From the NCBI GenBank assembly GCA_913057725.1, contig CAJXOS010000008.1, positions 16,643 to 80,642 of the forward strand: a stretch of DNA of 64,000 nucleotides. The letters are read 5' to 3'. Numbering within the stretch: position 1 is the stretch's first letter; each line of letters begins with the position of its first letter. The stretch comes from an uncultured Lewinella sp. (lineage in GTDB: Bacteria > Bacteroidota > Bacteroidia > Chitinophagales > Saprospiraceae). A program made the position numbers and the translations under genes. Of the stretch, positions 41,954-50,261 are shown piece by piece. A model generated the notes under the pieces. It worked only from the letters and a program-made list of their open reading frames with translations, had not been told where the DNA came from and searched no databases.

Positions 41954-42709
41954 CTATTTCGGTGGATGATTAGGAGGGTAAGCAGTCCAGGCGCGGAGCT
42001 CTCGGTCTGTCCATTCCTTGTAGCCATACGTGAGATCTCCGCGAAAGGCACAGCGCACTATATTGTAATGTGTAAATAGCGCATGAAGCAGAGCATGATC
42101 ACCTTTATGACTTACCCAGCCAGTTCGAAAGCCGGGATAAGTTTGGCGCCCTATCTGGAACGGCATGAAGATGCGATCCGGAAAATCTTTCTGGAATTGC
42201 TTATGAACTGCCTCAAATAATGCCTTGTACTCATCAATAGGCGATGCTGTGATAATCGGGTCGAAAACTATGGAGTTATACTCACCATTGTTGTAGTGTA
42301 CCCTATTAACGCCAAAAATGGTATAGAATGGTCCCAAGAGACTATGGTATGTATGCAGTTTTTGGGTAATGGTGAATCCGTCGTATGTATCGTCTTTTAA
42401 CGTAAAGATGGCACCCACGCCAGGCTGTAGTTTGATGTCACGTTGGATTTCAGAATCAGGGAAATACGCTCTGAGTTGTTCAACATAGGCTTTCCAGGCG
42501 TTTAGTTGTTCACTGCCAGTACCAATAGTTCGCATGAGATCCTGATACGCAGAGGTAGTAGTTGGATCTTTATCTGGGTCAACAACGAATTGGTAATACT
42601 TATTCATGGTCTCCTTGAGGAGGGTGCCGGCAGTCTTATCCCATTCTGCAAATGGAGGATTCGGCCAATCCTTATAGGTAGTATAGATGTTTAGGTCTTC
42701 AGACTTCAT
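41954..42709 (-). CDS. Hypothetical protein, 251 residues
   Basis: A soluble protein without signal peptide or transmembrane segment. It is rich in aromatic residues and includes the segments GVGAIFTLKDDTYDGFTITQ and MPFQIGRQTYPGFRTGW. I recognise no family. Its stop codon abuts the ATG of the GreA-like gene with no spacer, and it follows the DUF2911 gene by 27 bp on the same strand, so the three genes probably form one transcript. Confidence 0.7.
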   Translation of the reverse strand: MKSEDLNIYTTYKDWPNPPFAEWDKTAGTLLKETMNKYYQFVVDPDKDPTTTSAYQDLMRTIGTGSEQLNAWKAYVEQLRAYFPDSEIQRDIKLQPGVGAIFTLKDDTYDGFTITQKLHTYHSLLGPFYTIFGVNRVHYNNGEYNSIVFDPIITASPIDEYKALFEAVHKQFQKDFPDRIFMPFQIGRQTYPGFRTGWVSHKGDHALLHALFTHYNIVRCAFRGDLTYGYKEWTDRELRAWTAYPPNHPPK

Positions 42710-42736
42710 TCTATTATTCTGATTTTCACTCTAATT

Positions 42737-44239
42737 CTACTTCCGTACCTCATCCGACCCCAAGTATCTCCGGTCACCATGCGTGTACCAATGTCTTTTG
42801 GCGGGAAATTTGATGCCATTGATTTCCTCTTCCTCTTCCAGAAGGATGTATTCTCCATCGTTATCAGCTTCATCATGGTAGAAACGGTAGCCACTCATCG
42901 CATAGGTGTCGGGGTGGAAATAGAAGTACCAGATGTCGGCACCGACCTCTTCGCTATAGGTGACCTTTACTTCCAAAAGTTCCTGGCCAAAGAAATCCAC
43001 GCGGTGGGCTTTGTCGGCAATGATAGTACCCGAATCCTTAAGCTTCATGGGTAGACCCCAGAGGTAGCTGTAGTAGTTTTTGTAAAGTTCATTGCCTTCG
43101 CAGCTCAGGCGGTATTGTCGGATTTGGGCTTCAGAAAAGCCACTTTCCTGGCCATTCAGTTTCGTCACGCACTGTTCTGGGGCAAGTTTACGGTAGACAT
43201 GATCCCGACCACGCTGCTGATCCAAGACAAATGTTTCTTGATCGATGTTGATCAACAAGTCGGACAAGCGGTAGCCACCACCCGGGCGGGATTCATAAAG
43301 CTTCAAGTTGATGTCTTCGGTTTCCCAAGCGCTATTCGGGTCATGGTATTGAATACTGCGAGCCACAAGCTCAGCTCCGGTCATTCCGCTTACTTCTTCT
43401 TTGGCCCATTCGCGTAGCGTCTTTGTATTCATACGCACGTAGTGTGGGTTAGGCCGTTCTTCAGCCAGTTCCAGTGAACGTCGCATGATGCGCTCGGCTT
43501 CTTCCAGGTTGCCCAGTTTACGTTCAATGAAAGCCTGGTAGCGCATAATGCCAAACTGCTCACCACCCAGCTCGAGGCGTTTGTCCATCCACTCCTTGGC
43601 TTGTTGCAGGTCTAGATTGTTGTCCAGATAATAACGAGCTGCTCGATAATATTCACCGCCATTAGTATTGGAGGCAGTAAGCGTTTTGCCAATGCTGTTA
43701 TTCACCTGCTCGTGTGTCTTCAACTCGATAGGAAGACGGAGGCGCACGTTCTCCCATTCTAGGCAAAGGCTCGCACTGGTATGCGTGATATTCATCCAGC
43801 GGAATTCCATGGTCTCAATGCGTTCCGGGAGCTCTTGAACTCGCCACTCTGCCCGAACAACGTCCTTGCTTTCATCATAACCTCGCGCACCCCAAAGCGT
43901 GGTGTCTGCGTTGAGGATGAATGTCCAGTTGCCTTCTTCTTTAGGAATGGTATAAATAGAATAAGTGCCGGGCTCAATATCCTGGTCTGCAATGCGAATC
44001 GGACGATCTAAAAGTATACGAGTAGCCTCATTGGCACCGGTGCGCCAAACCTGATCGTAGGGTAGAAGATCGCCAAAAATGACTCTTCCTTTCACGCCGG
44101 GGCGATGATAGGTAATGTCGAAATTGGTAAGCCCTATCTGTGTGCTCAATTGAGCCGGAGCACTGGATGGTGGGATGGTCAGTTGGCAGAATAAGGTACA
44201 CGGTACGATTGCGATGAGAAGTAGGATGAAATGACGCAT
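42737..44239 (-). CDS. Exported DUF2911 protein with additional C-terminal lipoprotein-like domain
   Basis: The 500-residue protein has a signal peptide (residues 1-19) and then a DUF2911 domain (about 25-170: GLTNFDITYHRPGVKGR, PYDQVWRTGANEAT, EPGTYSIYTIP). A helical TPR-like section (about 180-260) with EEAERIMRRSLELAEE links to a C-terminal beta-rich domain of about 220 residues (LLINIDQETFVLDQQRG to HWYTHGDRRYLGSD) that resembles DUF6503-like proteins. Function of both domains is unknown. It heads the three-gene minus-strand unit. Confidence 0.75.
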   Translation of the reverse strand: MRHFILLLIAIVPCTLFCQLTIPPSSAPAQLSTQIGLTNFDITYHRPGVKGRVIFGDLLPYDQVWRTGANEATRILLDRPIRIADQDIEPGTYSIYTIPKEEGNWTFILNADTTLWGARGYDESKDVVRAEWRVQELPERIETMEFRWMNITHTSASLCLEWENVRLRLPIELKTHEQVNNSIGKTLTASNTNGGEYYRAARYYLDNNLDLQQAKEWMDKRLELGGEQFGIMRYQAFIERKLGNLEEAERIMRRSLELAEERPNPHYVRMNTKTLREWAKEEVSGMTGAELVARSIQYHDPNSAWETEDINLKLYESRPGGGYRLSDLLINIDQETFVLDQQRGRDHVYRKLAPEQCVTKLNGQESGFSEAQIRQYRLSCEGNELYKNYYSYLWGLPMKLKDSGTIIADKAHRVDFFGQELLEVKVTYSEEVGADIWYFYFHPDTYAMSGYRFYHDEADNDGEYILLEEEEEINGIKFPAKRHWYTHGDRRYLGSDEVRK

Positions 44240-44425
44240 GGTACTTGTTTAGTTGATCGAAGTGAAGATAAACATTCTTCGGTCCATGCGAAGTCTGCCA
44301 ATAAGACTAAGATTTAGGTGACTGACTACTAGCTAGCTTGTGATACGTGTCACAATTTTGTGCGGACTTTTTGAGGACATTTGCGTGTCCTTCGTATTAT
44401 GCTCGCCCACACAAAATGCCACCGT

Positions 44426-45607
44426 ATGAAAGCGATTGCCAACTTTGTCTTATTCGGGTTTCTTCTTTTAAAGCTCTCTGCTTGTTCATGGCAACCTCCT
44501 TTATCAGGGACGATCCAATTAGATGATTCGGATTGGAACCAGGTAGTGTATCTGGTGGCTCCTGCGAACTGGAAGGCTGCGGCGAGCAGTTATGTAGGCA
44601 CTGTCTTAGACTCTGCTCAGATAGACGAAAATGGGCAATTTGCTTTTGAACAAATGCCGGCGGCTCAGGAGCCGGTACTATGGCAGCTGGCGGTACAACG
44701 TCAGGGCGAGCGCTTCCTGAATCGTTTGGATAATGAGGTGCCTGCCCTATCCAATTACATGCCTCTGGTTTGGCAAGATGGCTATCAGGAAGCTATCACG
44801 GCTAGTATTAGTCGCTTCCAAGAGAGTTTTCAGTTCATCGATCCGAATCCACAAAATGCTTTGCTGGTAGAACTACGCGATCTGCGTTTAGCCGCTCATA
44901 CTCTACATTTGGGAGCAGAGGAAGATCAGTCAGAACATGCTCTACTGGAAGAAGAGGAAGCCATGCTGGCGTACCAGAAATCGTTGATGCAGTTTGCAGC
45001 AACGAGTGAGCACTTGCTACCCTCACTGGTGGCTGTTCGCTGGGCTAGTATTGAAGGTTACTATGAGCGTTTTCCAGAGCTTATCGTAAGGCAGGCTGAA
45101 CGTTGGCAGGTGGAAGTTCCTGATCACCCTTGGGTACAACAGTTGGCCAATGCCGCCGACCGCAAGAAGATGCCAGTGCTGCTTGGAGATCAGATTCCTG
45201 ATTACCCCATGCCGCTTTTAGGTGGGGATACCGTGCGTCTCAATACCCTGTTGGGGGAGCGTTTGACGCTGCTCGACCTATGGGCTTCCTGGTGTGGTCC
45301 TTGTCGCGTGCAGAACAAGGAATACTTGGTGCCACTATGGGAGGAATATGCTGAGGCTGGGTTTCAAATCCTGGGTTACGGCTTAGAAGCGAGTGAACGT
45401 GCGTGGTTGCGTGCCATTGAGGCCGACGGTGTGCAAAAATGGCCCCACGCTTCTGATTTAATGGGAGATGACTCTCCCTTGTTTGATCAATTGCGCATCA
45501 GCACTATTCCGGCAAATTTTCTGCTCGATGCTGAAGGCAAAGTGGTAGCGAAGAATCTGCACGGCGAAGCTTTAGTTGACTTCATACGCGATTATTTACG
45601 GGAGTAG
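44426..45607 (+). CDS. TlpA-like thiol-disulfide oxidoreductase lipoprotein
   Basis: Starting at ATG 44426 gives 393 residues and a lipoprotein signal with lipobox LSAC; upstream in-frame TTG/ATG codons would push the signal inward. The C-terminal 140 residues form a thioredoxin-fold domain with the active site WASWCGPCR and the late TIPANFLLD cis-proline region, as in TlpA/ResA. The N-terminal part (about 25-110) resembles the DUF4369 domain common in Bacteroidota TlpA proteins. It should reduce or rearrange disulfides in the periplasm. It is divergent from the DUF2911 gene. Confidence 0.88.
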   Translation: MKAIANFVLFGFLLLKLSACSWQPPLSGTIQLDDSDWNQVVYLVAPANWKAAASSYVGTVLDSAQIDENGQFAFEQMPAAQEPVLWQLAVQRQGERFLNRLDNEVPALSNYMPLVWQDGYQEAITASISRFQESFQFIDPNPQNALLVELRDLRLAAHTLHLGAEEDQSEHALLEEEEAMLAYQKSLMQFAATSEHLLPSLVAVRWASIEGYYERFPELIVRQAERWQVEVPDHPWVQQLANAADRKKMPVLLGDQIPDYPMPLLGGDTVRLNTLLGERLTLLDLWASWCGPCRVQNKEYLVPLWEEYAEAGFQILGYGLEASERAWLRAIEADGVQKWPHASDLMGDDSPLFDQLRISTIPANFLLDAEGKVVAKNLHGEALVDFIRDYLRE

Positions 45608-45702
45608 CGCATTGTTCTACTCCAGGTAGTTTTCGGCAGCGACTTTTTGTGTATTTTCTCAGCACAATTCTTTCAAGCCATTATTGGTGCTCATAGAAAA
45701 TC

Positions 45703-46254
45703 ATGAAAGGGCAGAAGAAACAGGAGTGGATTAATGCAGGATGTCAGCTAGTTGCTCAAGAGGGCTTTCCTGCTGTGCAAGTTGAGGTATTGGCTCGCCA
45801 ATTGGGGAAGAATAAATCCTCCTTCTACTATTACTTCGGCGACCTAGAGATCTTCGAAGAGGCACTATTGGAATTCCACCTTAGCCGTACGGAGTCTCTA
45901 GTTGTTTTGCTGAAACAGTCCAATACAATTAAGCCGGGCATGCTCGATGCCTTTGTGGATTTTAAGACTGATCTTTTCTTTCATAAACAGCTACGAATTC
46001 ATCGACGCAGGCCAGCTTTTAAGGCTTGTTTCGAAAAGGTATTCGAACAGTTTGCAGCGGCAGTGCTCGATCCTTGGGCCTTTTTCCTCGGGCTTCAAAA
46101 CCAGAAGCTCTTGGCACGGGCTTTTCTACAACTTGTCGCCGAAAATTTCTTGCTTCGGATTACCTGGGAGGAATACTCCTATGCCTGGATGGAAGAATAC
46201 CTCGACGAAGTGGCCGTGTTGCTAAAGCAGATGCATAGCGGCGGAGAAAATTAA
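45703..46254 (+). CDS. TetR/AcrR family regulator upstream of the desaturase fusion
   Basis: The 183-residue protein has a TetR-type helix-turn-helix at about residues 10-50 (QLVAQEGFPAVQVEVLARQLG then NKSSFYYYFGDLEIF) and a helical ligand domain. It is encoded 79 bp upstream of the desaturase fusion gene on the same strand. A perfect palindrome in that gap (46259-46278) is a plausible operator. It probably represses the desaturase fusion and perhaps itself; the ligand could be a fatty acid or related compound. Confidence 0.87.
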   Translation: MKGQKKQEWINAGCQLVAQEGFPAVQVEVLARQLGKNKSSFYYYFGDLEIFEEALLEFHLSRTESLVVLLKQSNTIKPGMLDAFVDFKTDLFFHKQLRIHRRRPAFKACFEKVFEQFAAAVLDPWAFFLGLQNQKLLARAFLQLVAENFLLRITWEEYSYAWMEEYLDEVAVLLKQMHSGGEN

Positions 46255-46258
46255 GGGC

Positions 46259-46278
46259 TTTAGACGCCGCCGTCTAAA
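46259..46278. promoter_or_regulatory. Perfect 8-4-8 palindrome, candidate TetR operator
   Basis: TTTAGACG-N4-CGTCTAAA is a perfect dyad located 5 bp after the TetR stop codon and 55 bp before the desaturase-fusion ATG. Length and symmetry fit TetR-family operators. A TAGTTTTA sequence 20 bp further (46298-46305) matches TAnnTTTG in 7 of 8 positions, so the palindrome would cover the -33 region. Confidence 0.5.
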
Positions 46279-46333
46279 AGCATTTCATGCAGAGAACTAG
46301 TTTTATGGCATCATTAGCGAAAAATGATCGGTC

Positions 46334-48232
46334 ATGAGCATCACTGCTAACAATCTGAAAGTTCGAGAAGTCATTCATCAGGTAGTCAATGACCCTGCCT
46401 ACCGGGAGGTTTCGGCGGTTCCTTTGATTGCTTATCAACAGTTGGGTTTGATTCTTCTGGCTTATGCCGGTGTATTTGGCGGCATGGCCTTGCATGTCTA
46501 CGCTGGCCTGACGCTTTGGGTGGTCTATCCGATCATGGTTTTTTCGTTTTACGCGGCCTTCACGCCACTACATGACGCTACCCATCGGGCGGTGTCCTCT
46601 AATGAATTTCTGAACGATTTGCTGGGTACTATTTCAGCTAGCGTTCTCTTCCCTTTTGCGACTACCGCGGTGTATCGCTTCCTGCATATGGCGCATCATC
46701 GCTACGTTGGTGATGAGGAGTTGGACCCAGATGAAAGCCTCGTGACTATCCCGAATAAGTACTACCCATTGGGTTATCTGATTTTGATTTTTCCGGATGT
46801 AATCTGGGTTTATTGGCTATTTGCGAAAGCCTGGGATCGCACCCCAACTCATACTCGTCGGGCAACTTTGTTCATGTTCTCCGGCTTATTCCTGTTTAAC
46901 CTTGTCTGGTTTCTGAGTCCCTATGCTTATGAATACCTGATCCTGTTTTTTATTCCCAATCGTTTGGGCATGACCTACATTGCGTATTCTTTTGCGCACA
47001 TTCAGCATCCGGAGGGTATGGTATGGAACGAAGAACCTTTCCTGTCGACGTTTAAGCTAAAGGGCAATAAGCATTACCTCAAGACCTTCTTGGGACAGGC
47101 GGATCATGCTATGCATCACTTTCTACCCCACGTACCTTGGTACAAGTATGACAAGGTTTGGGATCTGGCGAATGGCGTTTTCCGACAGCAAGGCATACCC
47201 GAACGCCATGTGATCTGGCGATCTGACAATAATTTTGCAGCCTTGAAGGCGGCGCAAAAAGAAAACAACGCTGAAGGCAGAATAACGATGCGCGTTGTTG
47301 AGACGAAAGTAGTAGCCAAGGGAGTGAAGCACTATATATTGGAAGCAGCAGATGCCGCTCAACAACTACCTGCATTTTCTGCGGGAGCGCACATTGGCCT
47401 ACACCTACCAAGTGGTAGAATTCGGCACTATTCTCTGATTAACCCACCCTACGAAAAAGATACTTATCAGATTGCGGTAAAGCTAGATGAGCATGGCCGG
47501 GGAGGCTCAAAGGAGGTGCACGAGTATTTGGTGGCTGGCGCTGAACTGGAAGTAAGTGCCCCAAAGAACAACTTCGTTCTGTACGAAAATGTACAGCGCT
47601 ATGTTCTGATTGGAGGCGGTATTGGCGTTACGCCGCTACTGTCTATGGCGCATCGTTTGACGGAGCTGGAGAAGCATTTTGAACTGCATGTATGTGCTAA
47701 GAGTGCAGCTGAAATTCCGTTTCGCTACGAATTAGAGAACTGGAGTTTCGCACCTAATGTGGAGTTTCATTTGGATGAGACTGGCAAACCCTCTATTGAT
47801 TTATCAAAGGTGTTGGCACGGCCAGAAGATGGAACATTACTCTACCTCTGTGGTCCCGGAAAATTCAATAGCTATATCCGCCAGACTGCCCTAGAAATGG
47901 GTTGGGTGGAGCGGAATGTCAAAGAAGAGGTTTTCTCTACACCCTTAACTGCGAGTTTGGTGTCGAAAGCTTTTGAATTGCATTTACAACGATCCGGCCA
48001 GACTATTTCAGTAGAAGCAGATGAAACCATCATTGATGCGCTACATCGCGAAAAGGTACAGGTGCCTTACTCTTGTATGCAAGGCACCTGCGGAACATGC
48101 GTTACGAATGTAGTTTCTGGCGACATCGATCACCGCGATGCGGTGTTGAGTGAACGTGAGAAAGCCAGTGGTAAGAAAATCTGTCTTTGTGTCTCACGTG
48201 CTCAGGGCGACCAGTTAAGCATTGATCTATAG
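46334..48232 (+). CDS. Fusion of membrane fatty-acid-desaturase/hydroxylase, FNR-type reductase and [2Fe-2S] ferredoxin
   Basis: The 632-residue protein joins three modules. Residues 1-300 are a membrane di-iron desaturase/hydroxylase with His boxes H80DATH84, H118MAH121H122 and H258AMH261H262 and four to five membrane helices. Residues 315-540 are a phthalate-dioxygenase-reductase-like flavin and NAD(P)H domain with RHYSLINPP (flavin) and LIGGGIGVTPLLS (nucleotide). Residues 545-632 form a plant-type ferredoxin with C581, C586, C589 and C619 in the C-x4-C-x2-C-x29-C pattern. All cofactors sites look intact, so electrons from NAD(P)H could reach the di-iron site within one chain. The substrate (acyl chain, carotenoid or alkane) is unknown. 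Confidence 0.92.
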   Translation: MSITANNLKVREVIHQVVNDPAYREVSAVPLIAYQQLGLILLAYAGVFGGMALHVYAGLTLWVVYPIMVFSFYAAFTPLHDATHRAVSSNEFLNDLLGTISASVLFPFATTAVYRFLHMAHHRYVGDEELDPDESLVTIPNKYYPLGYLILIFPDVIWVYWLFAKAWDRTPTHTRRATLFMFSGLFLFNLVWFLSPYAYEYLILFFIPNRLGMTYIAYSFAHIQHPEGMVWNEEPFLSTFKLKGNKHYLKTFLGQADHAMHHFLPHVPWYKYDKVWDLANGVFRQQGIPERHVIWRSDNNFAALKAAQKENNAEGRITMRVVETKVVAKGVKHYILEAADAAQQLPAFSAGAHIGLHLPSGRIRHYSLINPPYEKDTYQIAVKLDEHGRGGSKEVHEYLVAGAELEVSAPKNNFVLYENVQRYVLIGGGIGVTPLLSMAHRLTELEKHFELHVCAKSAAEIPFRYELENWSFAPNVEFHLDETGKPSIDLSKVLARPEDGTLLYLCGPGKFNSYIRQTALEMGWVERNVKEEVFSTPLTASLVSKAFELHLQRSGQTISVEADETIIDALHREKVQVPYSCMQGTCGTCVTNVVSGDIDHRDAVLSEREKASGKKICLCVSRAQGDQLSIDL

Positions 48233-48244
48233 TGTGAGCTTTGC

Positions 48245-48469
48245 TTAATCAGGCTCATCGTTTCGATCTTGCTTCAATTTTGCGAATCGCTCTTCAAAAC
48301 CCAGCAGTCTTTCTAGTAAGAGGTCATCTTCCACGTAGAAAACACTCGGGCAATGCTGGTTTCGTTCTGTCCCCATCATAATCAATTGTCCTAGGCGGAA
48401 GTCAGGGTTGGCCGTCCATATACGCTCTAGGTGCGCCAGGATTTTGGGGATACGATTCGGGTCTCTCAT
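48245..48469 (-). CDS. Small DUF1040-like protein
   Basis: I start at ATG 48469 (74 residues), because the longer frame to 48538 would overlap the upstream gene. The sequence MRDPNRIPKILAHLERIW, then NPDFRLGQLI and a later SVFYVEDDLLLERLL, resembles small YihD/DUF1040-like proteins with the PDxRxGQ pattern. Function is unknown. It follows the T9SS protein gene by 17 bp on the same strand and could be cotranscribed. Confidence 0.65.
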   Translation of the reverse strand: MRDPNRIPKILAHLERIWTANPDFRLGQLIMMGTERNQHCPSVFYVEDDLLLERLLGFEERFAKLKQDRNDEPD

Positions 48470-48486
48470 GGTAGTGCGATACTGGT

Positions 48487-50019
48487 TTAGTTTCGAGCCT
48501 TCAAAATACGCATCTTCTCTTCTTGATACGCTATCCAATACCAGCCATCCGGAAGGTGGCTCAGGTCTAGTGTTTGTGTCGAACTATGGGGTGAGGCTGT
48601 CATCTGATGACGAATTACCGTTTGTCCCATTGTGTTGAAAACCTGAAGCTCACCGCCAGGATGTGCGTCCATTTGAATTTGTAGCAGGCCGTTGCTCGGG
48701 TTAGGGTAGATCTGCTGGATTGCTTTACTTCTTTTGATTTCTCGAATTTCAGAGACGGAAGAGGTGCCGTCAAAATCTACTTGTCGAATGCGATAGTAGG
48801 AGCTGCCGGGTAGCGGATTGGTATCGGTGTAGCTGTACTGCGTTCCAGTTTGGGTATTGCCCTGTCCGGGAATCTTAGCGATGACCGTCCAATCGGAAGT
48901 AGGTACCATTCTTTCCAACTCGAAATGGGCGTTTCCGGTTTCCGCACTGGTTGTCCATTCGCAGACCACTTCTTTTTTCTCGTTTTCTGCCACGTCAAAA
49001 TGTTGCCATTGAACAGGAAGCACAGAGCACGGAAAGGTGTTGATGACTGCACCAGCCATAATGTCCCAACCACTTTGGTTATTGCGAAGGCGTGTTTTCT
49101 CCTGTTCGATATGGAGGAAACGTCCATCTGTGGTAGTGGCATTGCTGCTACAGTGGTTGTTGCTGCCGTTGATGAGTCGTCCTTGCGTATTTGTGAAACC
49201 CAGAAGACGATCCCAATTTTGGTTGATGTGCCCGATTTCAAAGGTCAATACGGGGTCAAGCAAATCTAGCTGATTGGCCAGTACGCTGATGTAGTCGGGA
49301 TTGGGCGTTTGGCGGGTACCATTACTCATGATGACATAGGGGTCTCCGTTGCCCATGGTGAAACCGTGGAGCGATAGAAAGTAGCTGCCACCAAAGGCGA
49401 AGAACAGTTCTTCGGTAGTGCGCTGGAATAGGGTAGTGGTGCGGTGTGCTAAGTCTGAGATGCGATAATCTACCGGCATCGCTTCCCCGCATACTCGGGT
49501 GCTACCCGAACAACCCGCAGGATCGGAATGGTTGCAGCGGTGCGTACCGGCCATCATGAAAAACATGCTCTCGGATTCGCGAAATACGTGAATACCCTGG
49601 CGGGCCGTGTTGAAATCTTTGCGAGGATGTGGAGCTTGAAGGACGAGCTCTCGGCAGTAGTTTGGGTTAAAGACGTAGGTGCCCCAATAGTTGGCGTTAT
49701 TGGAGGTGAGTAGATAGTAGGTTTCGCCGGAGGGCTGATCGCTGTAGATGGTTAAGTCGTAGTCCACCTGATTGGCCAGGTTAGCAGCATCGGCATAGTC
49801 GGCTTGAAAGAGCTCATCCAGCATGTCTGCCCAGGTGTCTTGCTGATTTTGACTGGGTTCTGAGTAGTTATTACCACTATCACCTGGCATATTGGAGACG
49901 ATGCTACTGATTTCTGAAGCTATATCTCCGTTGTCAAATAGTTGGGCGTTGGTGGTTTGGGTGATGAGTAAGGTGAATACGAAAACAAAGTAGGCTGGGT
50001 AAAAAGTGATTTTCGACAT
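48487..50019 (-). CDS. T9SS-exported protein of unknown enzymatic function
   Basis: The 510-residue protein has a signal peptide (residues 1-25) and ends in a clear T9SS type A sorting domain (YPNPSNGLLQIQMDAHPG to LPDGWYWIAYQEEK, about 440-510). An FN3-like module covers about 350-430. The N-terminal domain (about 30-340) contains a Cys/His-rich AGTHRCNHSDPAGC section and FFAFGGSYFLSLHGFTMG, which may bind metal, but I do not recognise the family. It should be exported to the cell surface or medium by the type IX system. Confidence 0.85.
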   Translation of the reverse strand: MSKITFYPAYFVFVFTLLITQTTNAQLFDNGDIASEISSIVSNMPGDSGNNYSEPSQNQQDTWADMLDELFQADYADAANLANQVDYDLTIYSDQPSGETYYLLTSNNANYWGTYVFNPNYCRELVLQAPHPRKDFNTARQGIHVFRESESMFFMMAGTHRCNHSDPAGCSGSTRVCGEAMPVDYRISDLAHRTTTLFQRTTEELFFAFGGSYFLSLHGFTMGNGDPYVIMSNGTRQTPNPDYISVLANQLDLLDPVLTFEIGHINQNWDRLLGFTNTQGRLINGSNNHCSSNATTTDGRFLHIEQEKTRLRNNQSGWDIMAGAVINTFPCSVLPVQWQHFDVAENEKKEVVCEWTTSAETGNAHFELERMVPTSDWTVIAKIPGQGNTQTGTQYSYTDTNPLPGSSYYRIRQVDFDGTSSVSEIREIKRSKAIQQIYPNPSNGLLQIQMDAHPGGELQVFNTMGQTVIRHQMTASPHSSTQTLDLSHLPDGWYWIAYQEEKMRILKARN

Positions 50020-50261
50020 AACAGAATGAATATGGAGTGATTTTACCTGTTTGTACTATTTGACCGTTGAAACCTAATCCGCTTTTGCAAAAACTTTTAC
50101 GGCGATTAGAAAAATTAGGTGTTCGCTAGCCGGAGTGTGCAAGGTCTTATTAGGGGGAGTACGGGTCCTGTTTTGTTAAGAATTGAATTGAATCCTTATA
50201 TTACACGGCTTCTGGCGGGTCCTTTTGACTAAGCTGGAGTTTAACTATACGATCTAAACTT

